Below are positions 7,849 to 15,916 of a DNA stretch of 64,000 nucleotides, in pieces. The DNA comes from Micrococcus lacusdianchii. GTDB taxonomy: Bacteria; Actinomycetota; Actinomycetes; Actinomycetales; Micrococcaceae. The position numbers were made by a program, and so were the translations under genes. The notes below the pieces were generated by a model. It had not been told where the DNA came from. It made no database searches and saw only the letters and a list, made by a program, of their open reading frames with translations. How positions within the stretch are numbered: the stretch's first letter is position 1; each line of letters starts with the position of its first letter. The stretch lies in the NCBI RefSeq assembly GCF_023155805.1, contig NZ_JAKNUW010000001.1, forward strand, positions 124,001 through 188,000, written 5' to 3'.

Positions 7849-8556
7849 ATGACCCGCTCGACGCCCCGCGGCGCCTCCGCCGCGGCCGCCGTGCTCTCCG
7901 CCCTGGCCGCCATGGCCTTCCTGCTGCTCGTGGTCTCCCTGGTGCTCGCGTCCGGCCCCGGCTCCCGCCCCGAGGGCCGGACCCCCGACGGCGGCGGCGA
8001 GTCCTCGGCCGCCGGGTGGGAGCGCGGCCTGCTCCGCTCCCGGGCGCCCGAGCCCACCGCGGTGCCGCCGCTGTCCGCCCACGGCTACTCCGCGCCGTTC
8101 CTGGGGCCGGTGACGTCCTGCTTCGGCCCGCGCGCCAACCCCTTCGGCGAGGGCAGCGTGCCGCCCGGCGCCACGGACGAGGACCGTCTGACGGACCACC
8201 GGGGGATCGACCTGGGCCGCGTGCCGGAGGGGACCCCGTTCCGCGCGGTCTCGGACGGCGTGGTCGCGGGCGTGGACCTCGGCGGGGAGGCCGGCGGCAA
8301 CGTGATCCTCGTGGACGAGCCTGGTGGGCGGCAGTGGCTCTACGCGCACGCGCGCACCGGCAGCGCCGTCGTCGAGGAGGGGCAGCGGGTCTCGGCCGGT
8401 GACGTGCTGGCGGAGGTCGGCGAGACGGGCACCGCCACGGCGCCCCATCTGCACCTGGAGCTGCGCGTGGCCGGCGAGCCGCGGGACCCCGCGCCGTTCC
8501 TCGCCGCGCGCGGCGTGGTCCTCGGCGACGGCTGGCGCGCCCCGCGCGGCTGCTGA
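7849..8556 (+). CDS. M23 family metallopeptidase (LytM-like)
   Basis: A 235-residue membrane-anchored or secreted peptidase. A transmembrane/signal segment spans about residues 13-35, followed by a low-complexity linker. The M23 domain follows, with TDHRGIDLG (first zinc His and Asp), VSDGVVAGVDLGGEAGGNVILVDE, and APHLHLEL (His-x-His). All zinc ligands are visible, so it should be an active cell-wall endopeptidase or a LytM regulator. An alternative first-shell substrate loop contains an unusual acidic insertion (GATDEDRLTD). Confidence 0.85.
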   Translation: MTRSTPRGASAAAAVLSALAAMAFLLLVVSLVLASGPGSRPEGRTPDGGGESSAAGWERGLLRSRAPEPTAVPPLSAHGYSAPFLGPVTSCFGPRANPFGEGSVPPGATDEDRLTDHRGIDLGRVPEGTPFRAVSDGVVAGVDLGGEAGGNVILVDEPGGRQWLYAHARTGSAVVEEGQRVSAGDVLAEVGETGTATAPHLHLELRVAGEPRDPAPFLAARGVVLGDGWRAPRGC

Positions 8557-8565
8557 CCCGGGCCG

Positions 8566-9306
8566 TCAGAGGGCCAGCAGGCCCCGCACCAGCGTGACGG
8601 CGCCGCCGGCGCCCGCCAGGGTCAGCGCCAGCCCGCGGGCCCGCGCGGCCGGCACGCGCCGGGCCACCCGTCCGCCCAGCAGGATCCCTGAGGAGACCCC
8701 CACGAGCACCGCCGCCCCCACGCCGACGGGCATGCCCGCATCCAGGCCCGCCGAGCCGAGCAGCGACTTGGTGGCCAGCGAGGTGACGTTGGCCAGCAGG
8801 AAGATCGGCTGCAGCGTGGCGGCCCAGGACCGCTGGTCCCAGCGCGAGGCCACCGCGTAGACCGCGAGCGCCGGCCCGGCCACCCCGGCGGTGGTGTTCA
8901 TGAACCCGGCCACGGCTCCGGAGGCGAGTGCCGCGCCGGGCCCGCGCACGGCCAGGCGACGCTGGAGGCCGAGGGAGGCGGCGATCGCCACGAGGATCGA
9001 GGCGCCCAGCACCACCTCGAGCCAGGCGACGTCGAGCACCCGCACGGCCCATGCCCCGGCGAGCGAGCCGGCCGCCAGCAGCGGGGCCAGACGCAGGAAG
9101 CGGTGCCAGTCGACGTCGCGGCGGAGGACCAGGGTGAGCAGCACCGCGGACACCACCGCGGCGGCGTTGCTCAGGGACACCCCCGCGGCCGGGCCGAGCA
9201 GCAGGGCGAACGCGGGCGCGGCGATCATGCCCACGCCCATGCCGCTCACGCGCTGGAGGGCGCCGCCGACCAGCGTGCACAGCAGCACCACCGCGATCAG
9301 GCCCAT
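8566..9306 (-). CDS. TauE/SafE family (sulfite exporter-like) permease
   Basis: A 246-residue membrane protein with about eight hydrophobic segments. The two-repeat TauE/SafE pattern is seen in VGGALQRVSGMGVGMIAAPAFALL near the start and AGFMNTTAGVAGPALAVYAV in the middle. Family members are proposed exporters of sulfite or organosulfur compounds; the substrate here is unknown. The ATG at 9304-9306 gives the usual N-terminus. It is convergent with the M23 peptidase gene (9 bases). Confidence 0.75.
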   Translation of the reverse strand: MGLIAVVLLCTLVGGALQRVSGMGVGMIAAPAFALLLGPAAGVSLSNAAAVVSAVLLTLVLRRDVDWHRFLRLAPLLAAGSLAGAWAVRVLDVAWLEVVLGASILVAIAASLGLQRRLAVRGPGAALASGAVAGFMNTTAGVAGPALAVYAVASRWDQRSWAATLQPIFLLANVTSLATKSLLGSAGLDAGMPVGVGAAVLVGVSSGILLGGRVARRVPAARARGLALTLAGAGGAVTLVRGLLAL

Positions 9307-9419
9307 GGGACCAGTGTCCCATCGCCCTGACCCGCTCCTCCCCCGGGAGGAGGGAGGGGGCGCGGGGATGGTCCCCGGGGTGGATGCGGCCGCGCGGACC
9401 AGGCGGCAGTCTCGGTGCC

Positions 9420-9893
9420 ATGCGCTCCCCCGCCTCCGGGCCCTCCCCCGTCCCGACGACGCCACCCACGAGGTCGGCCGGCCGCCGCCGCTCGGGCCTC
9501 TCCGTCGCGGCCGTGACCACGGTGGCCGCCGGGCTGACGATGCGCCTGGGGCTGCGCGGCGTCGAGGGGACGGCCGGGTGGACCGGCCCGGCCGGCGACG
9601 CGCTGTACGCCGTGCTGATCTACGTGCTCGTGGCGTTCTGCACGCCGCGGGCGCGGGTCGGCACGGTGGCCGCGGCGGCGTTCGGGATCTGCGCGGGGAT
9701 CGAGCTGTTCCAGCTCACCGGCGTGCCCGCCGCGCTGGGCCAGGCGTTCCCGCCGGCGCGGCTGGTGCTCGGCACGGGCTTCCTGTGGTCCGACCTGCTG
9801 CTGTATCTGGTGGGCGTGGCCGCCGCTGCGGGCGTGGACGCGGCGGGGCGGCGGGCCGGGGCGACACGCCGCGCCACGGGGGCAGGCTCCTAG
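9420..9893 (+). CDS. DUF2809 family membrane protein
   Basis: A 157-residue protein with about four membrane segments. The core is GDALYAVLIYVLVAFCTPRARVG, then FGICAGIELFQLTGVPA and FLWSDLLLYLVGVAAAAGVD. The I-E-L-x-Q and W-S-D-x-x-x-Y patterns are those of DUF2809 proteins, whose function is unknown. The start could instead be the ATG at 9384. It ends 9 bases before the DUF6226-like gene on the same strand. Confidence 0.7.
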   Translation: MRSPASGPSPVPTTPPTRSAGRRRSGLSVAAVTTVAAGLTMRLGLRGVEGTAGWTGPAGDALYAVLIYVLVAFCTPRARVGTVAAAAFGICAGIELFQLTGVPAALGQAFPPARLVLGTGFLWSDLLLYLVGVAAAAGVDAAGRRAGATRRATGAGS

Positions 9894-9902
9894 GGTCAGG
9901 CC

Positions 9903-10625
9903 ATGACCTCGCCCGCCGATCTGCGCGACGCCGTCGCCCTCGCGCACAGCCGCCTCGACGCGCCCGCCTGGGCGCCACCCCATCCCCACCGCGAGCCGCG
10001 GGCGGAGGAGTACGAGCGCGTGAGCGATCCGGGGCGGTATCGGGTCGTGCAGCTGCGGGCGCGCCTGTGGCGGGATGCGCTCGTGGCGGCGGGGGCGAGG
10101 GTCACGCCGGTCGATGTCGCCCCGGACGTCGGGACCGGTGCTGACGTCGGGACCGGTCCGGTGGACCGGGGCGTGCGCCTGGACCCGCCGACCGGGGCCG
10201 CCGGCGCGCTGCCGATCCTGTTGCTCGAGGCGGACGTGACCGTTCCGGAGGGGGTGCTGCCCGTGGTCCGCATCAGCCTGTCCGCCCCGGAGGACGTGTG
10301 GGCCGCCCTCCCGGACTGCGGCTGCGATGCCTGCGACGAGGGCTCCGAGGACCTGCTGCAGGCGATCGACGCGACGATGCTGCGCCTGCTCGGCCCCGCG
10401 GTCAGCCTGCGGGGCGGTCCTCGGCGGCCGAGGGGACCCGATCCTCGCCGCCCGGACACGTGGACGTTCCACTGGACGCCGGGGCGGACGGGAAGCGGCC
10501 TGTCTGGCCGGGCGCCCGTGTCGTTCGAGGACCTGGGCGCGGCGGCCGAGCGCCTCATGCGGGGCGAGGAGCCGGATCTGCCCTCAGGCACGGAGGTCAC
10601 CGTGGGCCGGGCGTGGTTCGGCTGA
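9903..10625 (+). CDS. Hypothetical protein, probably DUF6226
   Basis: A 240-residue soluble protein with no signal peptide. It contains EEYERVSDPGRYRVVQLRARLW near residues 35-56 and LPDCGCDACDEGSEDLLQAID near 138-158; the Cys-rich block is diagnostic of the family. I believe this is DUF6226 but cannot confirm it. A 15-base direct repeat (GACGTCGGGACCGGT, about 10127-10158) sits in the middle and encodes a DVGTG-type repeat, probably a length-variable linker. A decayed fragment of a paralogue lies at 63264-63440. Function unknown. Confidence 0.65.
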   Translation: MTSPADLRDAVALAHSRLDAPAWAPPHPHREPRAEEYERVSDPGRYRVVQLRARLWRDALVAAGARVTPVDVAPDVGTGADVGTGPVDRGVRLDPPTGAAGALPILLLEADVTVPEGVLPVVRISLSAPEDVWAALPDCGCDACDEGSEDLLQAIDATMLRLLGPAVSLRGGPRRPRGPDPRRPDTWTFHWTPGRTGSGLSGRAPVSFEDLGAAAERLMRGEEPDLPSGTEVTVGRAWFG

Positions 10626-10641
10626 GCCGGTGGGGCGCGCC

Positions 10642-10806
10642 TCACTCCCCCAGGCAGCGGTCTGCGGGGTCGATCTGGGCCATGATGCGCCGACCGATCG
10701 CGGTGAGCTGGCGGAGCTGGGCCCGGGTGAGGGGGTCGACGACGACGCGCCGCACCTCCGCGACGTGGCCGGGGGCGGCGGAGGCGGCGTCTGAGATGGC
10801 GGCCAC
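10642..10806 (-). pseudogene. C-terminal remnant of a MarR family regulator
   Basis: A 54-codon open stretch reads APGHVAEVRR, then VVDPLTRAQLRQL and GRRIMAQIDPADRC, which matches the extreme C-terminal helices of actinobacterial MarR proteins. The winged-helix DNA-binding part is absent: upstream in the same frame the sequence is unrelated and soon meets the end of the next lipoprotein gene. A GTG at 10804-10806 could start a peptide, but it would be a non-binding fragment. I interpret it as a deletion remnant. Confidence 0.55.
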
Positions 10807-10873
10807 CCTAGGGCAGGCGGTTCATCTCCTCGGTCTCCGCGACCGGGGAAGGGCTGGGGGGTGGGACGCCGGG

Positions 10874-11333
10874 TCAGCCCGGACTGACCTCGATCGGGGT
10901 GGCCGGCAGGTGCTCCTGGAGGCAGAGGCCGCCGGGGGTCTCGCCGAAGACGAGGTCGCCCGGCATGGGCTCCCCCCCCCCCCCCTCGGGGCACACCCTC
11001 GCGCACCTCCACGTTGATGTGCCACCGCCCGTCGATCCGCTCGGGCTCCCCCGCGCCGGCCCCGCGCCAGTCGTCGGGCTCACCGAGGTCCACGTCGACG
11101 CCGTCGCACACCGCAGGGGCCTCGCCCGCGGCCGCGGCGTCGATCACCGAGCGCGTGGCTTGCTTAACGGCGTACCCGTCCCCGCCCCACAGCAGGCGCT
11201 CGCCGACCCCGCAGCCGGTCAATGCAAGCATTCCGCCCGCCAGCACGCCGGCGGCCCGCACCCCGGCCCCTGGCCCCCTCCCGGGGACTGATCGGGATCC
11301 CAACGACGACCGCGTGCCCTGTGTTCCACTCAT
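10874..11333 (-). pseudogene. Small lipoprotein gene frameshifted at a 14-C tract
   Basis: The ATG at 11331-11333 opens a protein with a signal peptide and lipobox (LALTGC), then KQATRSVIDAAAAGEAPAVCDGVDVDLGEPDDW and INVEVREGVP. At 10972-10985 the plus strand has 14 consecutive C. Reading through in the original frame gives nonsense that runs past the gene. One base fewer restores GEPMPGDLVFGETPGG and a stop at 10874, giving about 152 residues. The intact product would be an exported hypothetical lipoprotein with two Cys. Either the tract is phase-variable, the gene is dead, or the tract length is a sequencing error. Confidence 0.65.
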
Positions 11334-11369
11334 GCGAGCACCGTAGGCGAACGGGGATCGCCGGGCATC

Positions 11370-12404
11370 TCAGCCCCGGCGCGCCTGCTCCAGGATCCCG
11401 CGGACCATGCCGCGGTGGCCGGAGCCGCCGAAGACCGCCATCAGCGGCGCGACGAGCCCGCCGAGCCGCCCGAAGCCGCGCACGCCCCGGGTCAGGGTGA
11501 GGACGGACCCGCCCTCGGCGGGCTCGATCCGGGCGTGCAGGTAGGCGCCGCGCGGGTCGCCGTCCTCGCCGCGGGGGCGCACGCCCTCGGGCCAGAACAT
11601 CTGCCAGACCACCTCGCGGCCGCCGTCGACCTCCCCGTCCCGGACGAGGCGGTGCTCGAAGGGCCGGCCCTTCAGGCTGCTCGCCAGCAGGCCCGGGGCG
11701 ACCCGCACGTCCTGCCCCGCGGTCTCGGCGTCGGGGAACAGCAGGGGCCGCATCGCCTCCGCGTCCCCGACGACGGCGCCCACCGCCTCCGCGGACACCG
11801 GCACCCAGCGCCGGCCCCGCCGCGTGGTCTCCCGGAGGCCGTCGAGCAGGCCGGGGATCGGGGCGGCGGGGGCGTTGTCCTCGGCCTGGGCGTCGCCGAG
11901 GTCGGCCAGGGCCGCGCGCAGGCCGGGCAGGTCGGCGCCCGCGGCGCGCAGGGCCGCGGCCGGGCGGCCCGAGGGGTGGTCCGCCAGACCGATCAGGAGC
12001 GCCGCCGGGGACCCGGTGGCCTTCTCCAGGAACCGGGCGGCCTCGGGGTCCATGCGGAAGGAGCGCCGCGGATCCAGCCGGCCCGGCACGCGGACCGGCT
12101 CGGCCGACGGCGGCGGGGTGATGCCGAAGGCGGCCAGGTCGGCGGTGTCCCGCTCGCGGACACCGGCCCGCAGCGCCTCCGCGGTCAGGCCGTGGGCGGC
12201 GAGCGTCCGGCCTACCGGCCCGCCGACCAGGGCGAAGGCCACGAGCAGGTCGTCGAGCGTGACGGCGTCGCGGCCGGCGGCGTCGGCCTCGTGCCACGCC
12301 GCGGCGGCGAGGTCCTGGGCGGTGGCCAGGGTCCGACGCGCGGCGGCGGGCTTGGCGGCGAGCCGGCCAGGCAGGGCGGTGAGGGTGTCGGTCAGGCGGG
12401 TCAT
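11370..12404 (-). CDS. Clp N-domain protein with C-terminal SRPBCC-like domain
   Basis: A 344-residue soluble protein. Residues about 25-170 form two Clp N-like repeats (AAAAWHEADAAGRDAVTLDDLLVAF and FLEKATGSPAALLIGL). These are the double helical repeat that ClpA/ClpC proteins use to receive substrates or adaptors, but no AAA+ ATPase follows. Residues about 197-344 look SRPBCC-like (RRWVPVSAEAVGAVVGDAEAMRPLL with beta-rich stretches after). The start overlaps the stop of the small HTH gene by 4 bases (ATGA), so the two form a coupled pair. The combination suggests an adaptor or ligand-sensing role; this is inference. Confidence 0.65.
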   Translation of the reverse strand: MTRLTDTLTALPGRLAAKPAAARRTLATAQDLAAAAWHEADAAGRDAVTLDDLLVAFALVGGPVGRTLAAHGLTAEALRAGVRERDTADLAAFGITPPPSAEPVRVPGRLDPRRSFRMDPEAARFLEKATGSPAALLIGLADHPSGRPAAALRAAGADLPGLRAALADLGDAQAEDNAPAAPIPGLLDGLRETTRRGRRWVPVSAEAVGAVVGDAEAMRPLLFPDAETAGQDVRVAPGLLASSLKGRPFEHRLVRDGEVDGGREVVWQMFWPEGVRPRGEDGDPRGAYLHARIEPAEGGSVLTLTRGVRGFGRLGGLVAPLMAVFGGSGHRGMVRGILEQARRG

Positions 12405-12697
12405 CGGGTCTCCGTCCGTCGGGGGCGGCGCAGCTCGGTGCTGACGCGGCGGCTGAACTTCTTGTGCGCGGCCTGGCGGGTCACGCCGAGCGCGGCGGCG
12501 ATCTCCGGCCAGCCGAGGCCCGCGGCGAGCGCGGCCTCGACCTGCTTCAGCTCGAGCTCGTCGGTGAGACGGCGCAGGGCGGCCACGGCGCGCAGACCCC
12601 GCTGGGGGTCCTGCACGTCCGCGGCCGTGGCGGCGAGGTCCGTGCCGGCGGCGGGGTGCGCCGTCGTCGTCGGATCGGGGATGCCGGGGGATGCCAT
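12401..12697 (-). CDS. Small helix-turn-helix protein, partner of the Clp N-domain gene
   Basis: A 98-residue protein with a disordered Ala/Thr/Asp-rich N-terminus (1-30), a helical stretch (LRAVAALRRLTDELELKQVEAALAAG, written 35-60), and a helix-turn-helix (GWPEIAAALGVTRQAAHKKF, about 61-80) followed by a basic tail. It is probably a transcriptional regulator. A perfect 16-base palindrome lies 3 bases upstream of its start, which points to autoregulation of this two-gene operon. The 4-base overlap with the downstream Clp-N gene supports joint function. Confidence 0.7.
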   Translation of the reverse strand: MASPGIPDPTTTAHPAAGTDLAATAADVQDPQRGLRAVAALRRLTDELELKQVEAALAAGLGWPEIAAALGVTRQAAHKKFSRRVSTELRRPRRTETR

Positions 12698-12699
12698 GC

Positions 12700-12741
12700 G
12701 TCAACCATGGTTGACGGCGGGCGTGCCGTCAACCCCGGTTG
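12700..12741. promoter_or_regulatory. Palindromic operator pair upstream of the HTH/Clp-N operon
   Basis: A perfect palindrome GTCAACCATGGTTGAC occupies 12700-12715. A second, nearly symmetric copy, GTCAACCCCGGTTG, begins 28 bases later at 12728. A further GGTTGAC half-site is at 12771-12777. Close spacing to the HTH gene start fits a repressor that binds two sites about three helical turns apart. Confidence 0.55.
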
Positions 12742-12774
12742 CTCCACCCGCCCCCTCCCCGAGCGTCCTCGGTT

Positions 12775-12815
12775 GACTTCTCGGGGGTGTCCGGCCGCAA
12801 CACCCCCGAAAAGTC
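12775..12815. terminator. Long stem-loop between the MFS gene and the HTH operon
   Basis: Arms 12775-12790 and 12800-12815 pair over 16 positions with one mismatch, closing a 9-base loop. It lies 35 bases past the stop of the MFS gene (minus strand) and could terminate that transcript. No T-tract follows, which is common in high-GC genomes. Confidence 0.55.
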
Positions 12816-12849
12816 GACCGACGACGGAGGGGAGGGGCGGAGCGACGGA

Positions 12850-14067
12850 TCAGCCCGCCGCGACCGGGCGGGCGGCCGGGGTGCGCCCGTGCACGAGCGC
12901 GTACTGCACCCCCGCCACCGCCACCACCGCGGCCAGCACCAGGTACATCCAGAGGTAGCCCGCCGCGGCCAGCAGTCCGCCCAGCGCCACCGGGCCCAGG
13001 CCGATGCCCACGTCCACGCCCAGGTACACCGTGGAGATGCCGGTGCCGAGCTGGGTGGGCGGGACCAGCCGCACGGCGATCGCCTGGGCGGCCGGCATCA
13101 GGGTGCCGTACCCCAGCCCGGCCAGCGCGCCGGCGAGCACCACCACGGCGTCCTGCCGGGCCACCGCGAGCACCACGAGGGACGCGGCGAAGGCCACGAC
13201 GCCGATCCCCACCACGATGTTGTCCCCGCGCCGGTCCTGCAGCCGCCCCAGCACGAAGCGCATCACGAGCATGACGGCGGCGTAGGCCAGGAAGAACAGC
13301 CCCGCACCGGCGGTGAGCCCCCGCTCCTCCGCGTAGCCGTTGAGATACGTGATCACGCCCGCGTAGCCGACGCCCACCAGCAGCATGAACACCCCGATCG
13401 GCAGGACGGCCGGGTGCAGGATCCCGCCCAGACGGAAGTCGCGGAGCAGGTGCGGCCGCGCGGCCGCGGGCGTGTCCGGGATCCGCAGGACCAGGCCGAA
13501 CACGAGGCCCAGGGCGGCGACGGCCGCGGTGGCCCAGAACATCCCCGGGTAGCCCGCGGCGTCCACGATGAGCAGGCCCAGCGCCGGGCCGAGGGCGGTG
13601 GCCAGGGTGGTGCCCAGGGCGAAGTACCCCGTGCCCTCCGCGCGTCGGGACGGGGGGATCACGGACTGCACGAGCGTCATGACGGCCGTGCTGGCCAGGG
13701 CGTAGGCAGCGCCGTGGACCATCCGCAGCGCCACGAGGGCACCGAGGGACGCGGTGGGCAGGTAGGCCAGGCACGCCAGGGTGACCACGACGAGCGAGGC
13801 CAGCAGCACGCGGCGCCGGCCCAGGCTGTCCACCACGTGGCCGGCGACGACGCGCGCCGCCGTGGCCCCGACCACGAAGGAGCTGGCCGCGAAGCCCGCC
13901 GCGGACTCCCCCGCCCCGAACTGGCGCACCGCGTAGAGCGCCATGGTGGTGGTGAGCAGGTAGAAGGTCAGGTACTGGGCGAAGTTCACCAGCCAGGCCA
14001 CGACGAAGGTGGGGGTGACCACCCGTGACTCGGCCTCGACGGCGCCCTCGGTGTCGGGGTGCTGCAT
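12850..14067 (-). CDS. MFS transporter
   Basis: A 405-residue, twelve-segment major facilitator. The motif-A loop reads GHVVDSLGRRRVLLAS between segments 2 and 3, with a second copy as LGRLQDRRGDNIVVG in the C-terminal half. It most resembles drug-efflux or small-molecule exporters of the YfcJ/arabinose-exporter type; the substrate is unknown. GAGGACT lies before the ATG at 14065-14067. It is divergent from a MarR gene with a perfect inverted repeat between them, the classic arrangement for an inducible efflux pump. Confidence 0.8.
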   Translation of the reverse strand: MQHPDTEGAVEAESRVVTPTFVVAWLVNFAQYLTFYLLTTTMALYAVRQFGAGESAAGFAASSFVVGATAARVVAGHVVDSLGRRRVLLASLVVVTLACLAYLPTASLGALVALRMVHGAAYALASTAVMTLVQSVIPPSRRAEGTGYFALGTTLATALGPALGLLIVDAAGYPGMFWATAAVAALGLVFGLVLRIPDTPAAARPHLLRDFRLGGILHPAVLPIGVFMLLVGVGYAGVITYLNGYAEERGLTAGAGLFFLAYAAVMLVMRFVLGRLQDRRGDNIVVGIGVVAFAASLVVLAVARQDAVVVLAGALAGLGYGTLMPAAQAIAVRLVPPTQLGTGISTVYLGVDVGIGLGPVALGGLLAAAGYLWMYLVLAAVVAVAGVQYALVHGRTPAARPVAAG

Positions 14068-14120
14068 GGGAGTCCTCTGCGACGACGTGCGCGGGCCGGG
14101 CCACACGCCCGCCCGCCGGA

Positions 14121-14149
14121 TGTGCATCATGCAATGTTCATGATGCACA
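14121..14149. promoter_or_regulatory. MarR-type operator between MFS and marR genes
   Basis: Perfect 11-base inverted repeat: TGTGCATCATG (14121-14131), 7-base spacer, CATGATGCACA (14139-14149). A -10-like TAGACT follows at 14158-14163 on the plus strand, so a bound dimer would block the marR promoter and probably the divergent MFS promoter. Confidence 0.65.
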
Positions 14150-14229
14150 CGGCAGTCTAGACTCCTCTCGCCGCCCCGGTGTGCCACCGGGCCGGGGCCC
14201 CGCCCCGACGTCGACCCCGGAGTCCCCCC

Positions 14230-14757
14230 ATGCCCGATCTGCCCGACCGCGCCGAACCCCCTGCACGACCCGCCGAGGGGGCTGAGGGCTCCACGCCGGG
14301 GCTGGACGCCCTCGTCCACGAGCACATGCTGCTGCTGCGCCACGCGGTGCACGGGTTGGGCGCCTACCGGCGTCCCGACGCGCTGGACCGCAGCGCGGTG
14401 ATCCTGCTGGCCCGCCTGGACGCGCAGGGGCCCATGACCATGGCCGAGCTCGCGGCGGCCTTCGGCCTGGACGTCTCCACCCTGCAGCGTCAGCTCACCG
14501 CCGCCGGCCGGGCCGGCCTCGTGGAGCGGATCCGGGACCCCGACGGCGGCCAGGCCCGCCGCTTCCGCCCCACCGACGCCGGCCGGGCCGCCCTGCAGGA
14601 CGAGCTCGCCGCCCGCCGCGCGGCCGCCGCCCGGGTGACGGCCGCGTGGCCCGCGGAGGACGTGGCCGCCCTGGCCGCGCTGATGCGGCGGTTCAACGAG
14701 TCGGTGGAGGACCTCCGCGAGCAGCCCTGGCCGCGGGAGGGCGGCATCAGCCGTTGA
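14230..14757 (+). CDS. MarR family transcriptional regulator
   Basis: A 175-residue winged-helix regulator. After an acidic disordered N-terminus, the DNA-binding domain is [21 protein letters not shown] (about 78-98), with wing residues [23 protein letters not shown]. The C-terminal dimerisation helices are present, and the length is somewhat long for MarR because of the N-terminal tail. The likely target is the 29-base inverted repeat upstream, controlling itself and the MFS transporter. The 3' end overlaps the convergent ABC ATPase gene by 11 bases. Confidence 0.8.
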   Translation: MPDLPDRAEPPARPAEGAEGSTPGLDALVHEHMLLLRHAVHGLGAYRRPDALDRSAVILLARLDAQGPMTMAELAAAFGLDVSTLQRQLTAAGRAGLVERIRDPDGGQARRFRPTDAGRAALQDELAARRAAAARVTAAWPAEDVAALAALMRRFNESVEDLREQPWPREGGISR

Positions 14758-15823
14758 GGCGCTCGCCGCCCTCGGCATGGAACAGGTGCACGCGCTCCTG
14801 CCGCGGGACCACGTGGACAACGGAGCCCTTGCCCGGAGCGGTGTAGCCGCCGGTGCGGAGGGTGATCATGCGCTCCTGCCCGTCCAGGACGGTGTGGCCG
14901 TAGACGTAGGCGTCGGCGCCGAGCTCCTCCACGGTGTCCACCTCCACCTCGAGGCCGTCGCCCGAGGTGATCTCCAGGTCCTCCGGGCGAACGCCCAGGT
15001 CCACCTCGCGGCCGGCGGAGGCCAGCACCTCGCGCTCCACCGGGAGCACCGCGGAGCCGAATCGGACGCCGCCCTCGGCCAGAGGCAGGCGCAGGATGTT
15101 CATGGCCGGGGAGCCGATGAAGCCGGCAACGAAGACGTTGCGCGGGCGCTCGTAGAGGTTGCGCGGCGTGTCCACCTGCTGGAGCAGGCCGTCCTTGAGC
15201 ACGGCCACCCGGTCGCCCATGGTCATGGCCTCGGTCTGGTCATGAGTCACGTAGACGGTGGTGGTCCCCAGCCGGCGGGTCAGCTGCGCGATCTGGGCGC
15301 GGGTCTGCACGCGCAGCTTGGCGTCCAGGTTGGACAGCGGCTCGTCCATGAGGAACACCTGCGGGTTCCGGACGATCGCGCGGCCCATGGCCACGCGCTG
15401 CCGCTGGCCGCCGGAGAGGGCCTTGGGCTTGCGGTCCAGGAACTGCTCGAGGTCGAGGAGCCTGGCCGCCTCCTCCACACGTCGGCGGCGCTCGTCCGCG
15501 GGGACGCCCGCGATCTTCAGGGCGAAGCCCATGTTGTCCGCCACGGTCATGTGCGGGTAGAGGGCGTAGTTCTGGAACACCATCGCGATGTCCCGGTCCT
15601 TCGGCTCCACGTCCGTGATGTCACGGTCGCCCAGGAACACCCGTCCCCCGGTGAGGGGCTCGAGGCCGGCGAGCATGCGCAGCGAGGTGGACTTGCCGCA
15701 GCCCGAGGGACCCACGAGCACGAGGAACTCGCCGTCGGCGATCTCCAGGTCCAGCCGGTCCACGGAGGGGCGGGGGGCGTTGGGGTACTGACAAGTGGCG
15801 GACTTGAACGTCACGGAGGCCAT
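14747..15823 (-). CDS. Carbohydrate ABC transporter ATP-binding protein (MalK/MsmK/UgpC type)
   Basis: A 358-residue ATPase that would energise sugar import. Walker A is GPSGCGKST (about 38-46), the Q-loop is [13 protein letters not shown], the signature is [14 protein letters not shown], Walker B is [15 protein letters not shown], and the switch His is in [19 protein letters not shown]. The C-terminal third is the TOBE/MalK regulatory domain ([11 protein letters not shown]). It sits next to the LacI regulator and the malEFG-like genes, so it is the likely energiser of that system and may serve other sugar importers. The start chosen is ATG 15821-15823. Confidence 0.88.
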   Translation of the reverse strand: MASVTFKSATCQYPNAPRPSVDRLDLEIADGEFLVLVGPSGCGKSTSLRMLAGLEPLTGGRVFLGDRDITDVEPKDRDIAMVFQNYALYPHMTVADNMGFALKIAGVPADERRRRVEEAARLLDLEQFLDRKPKALSGGQRQRVAMGRAIVRNPQVFLMDEPLSNLDAKLRVQTRAQIAQLTRRLGTTTVYVTHDQTEAMTMGDRVAVLKDGLLQQVDTPRNLYERPRNVFVAGFIGSPAMNILRLPLAEGGVRFGSAVLPVEREVLASAGREVDLGVRPEDLEITSGDGLEVEVDTVEELGADAYVYGHTVLDGQERMITLRTGGYTAPGKGSVVHVVPRQERVHLFHAEGGERLNG

Positions 15824-15916
15824 GGGGGGTCCTTTCACGGGCAGGCACGTGCCCGACGATCCGGGGTGGAAAGGGGTCTGGGGGACGACGACGGGACCGC
15901 CGTCGGGGCCGGCCGC

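Noticed and set aside
10127-10158. The 15-base direct repeat in the DUF6226-like gene as a regulatory repeat.
   Set aside because: It lies inside the coding frame and simply duplicates five codons; it is noted in the gene entry only.
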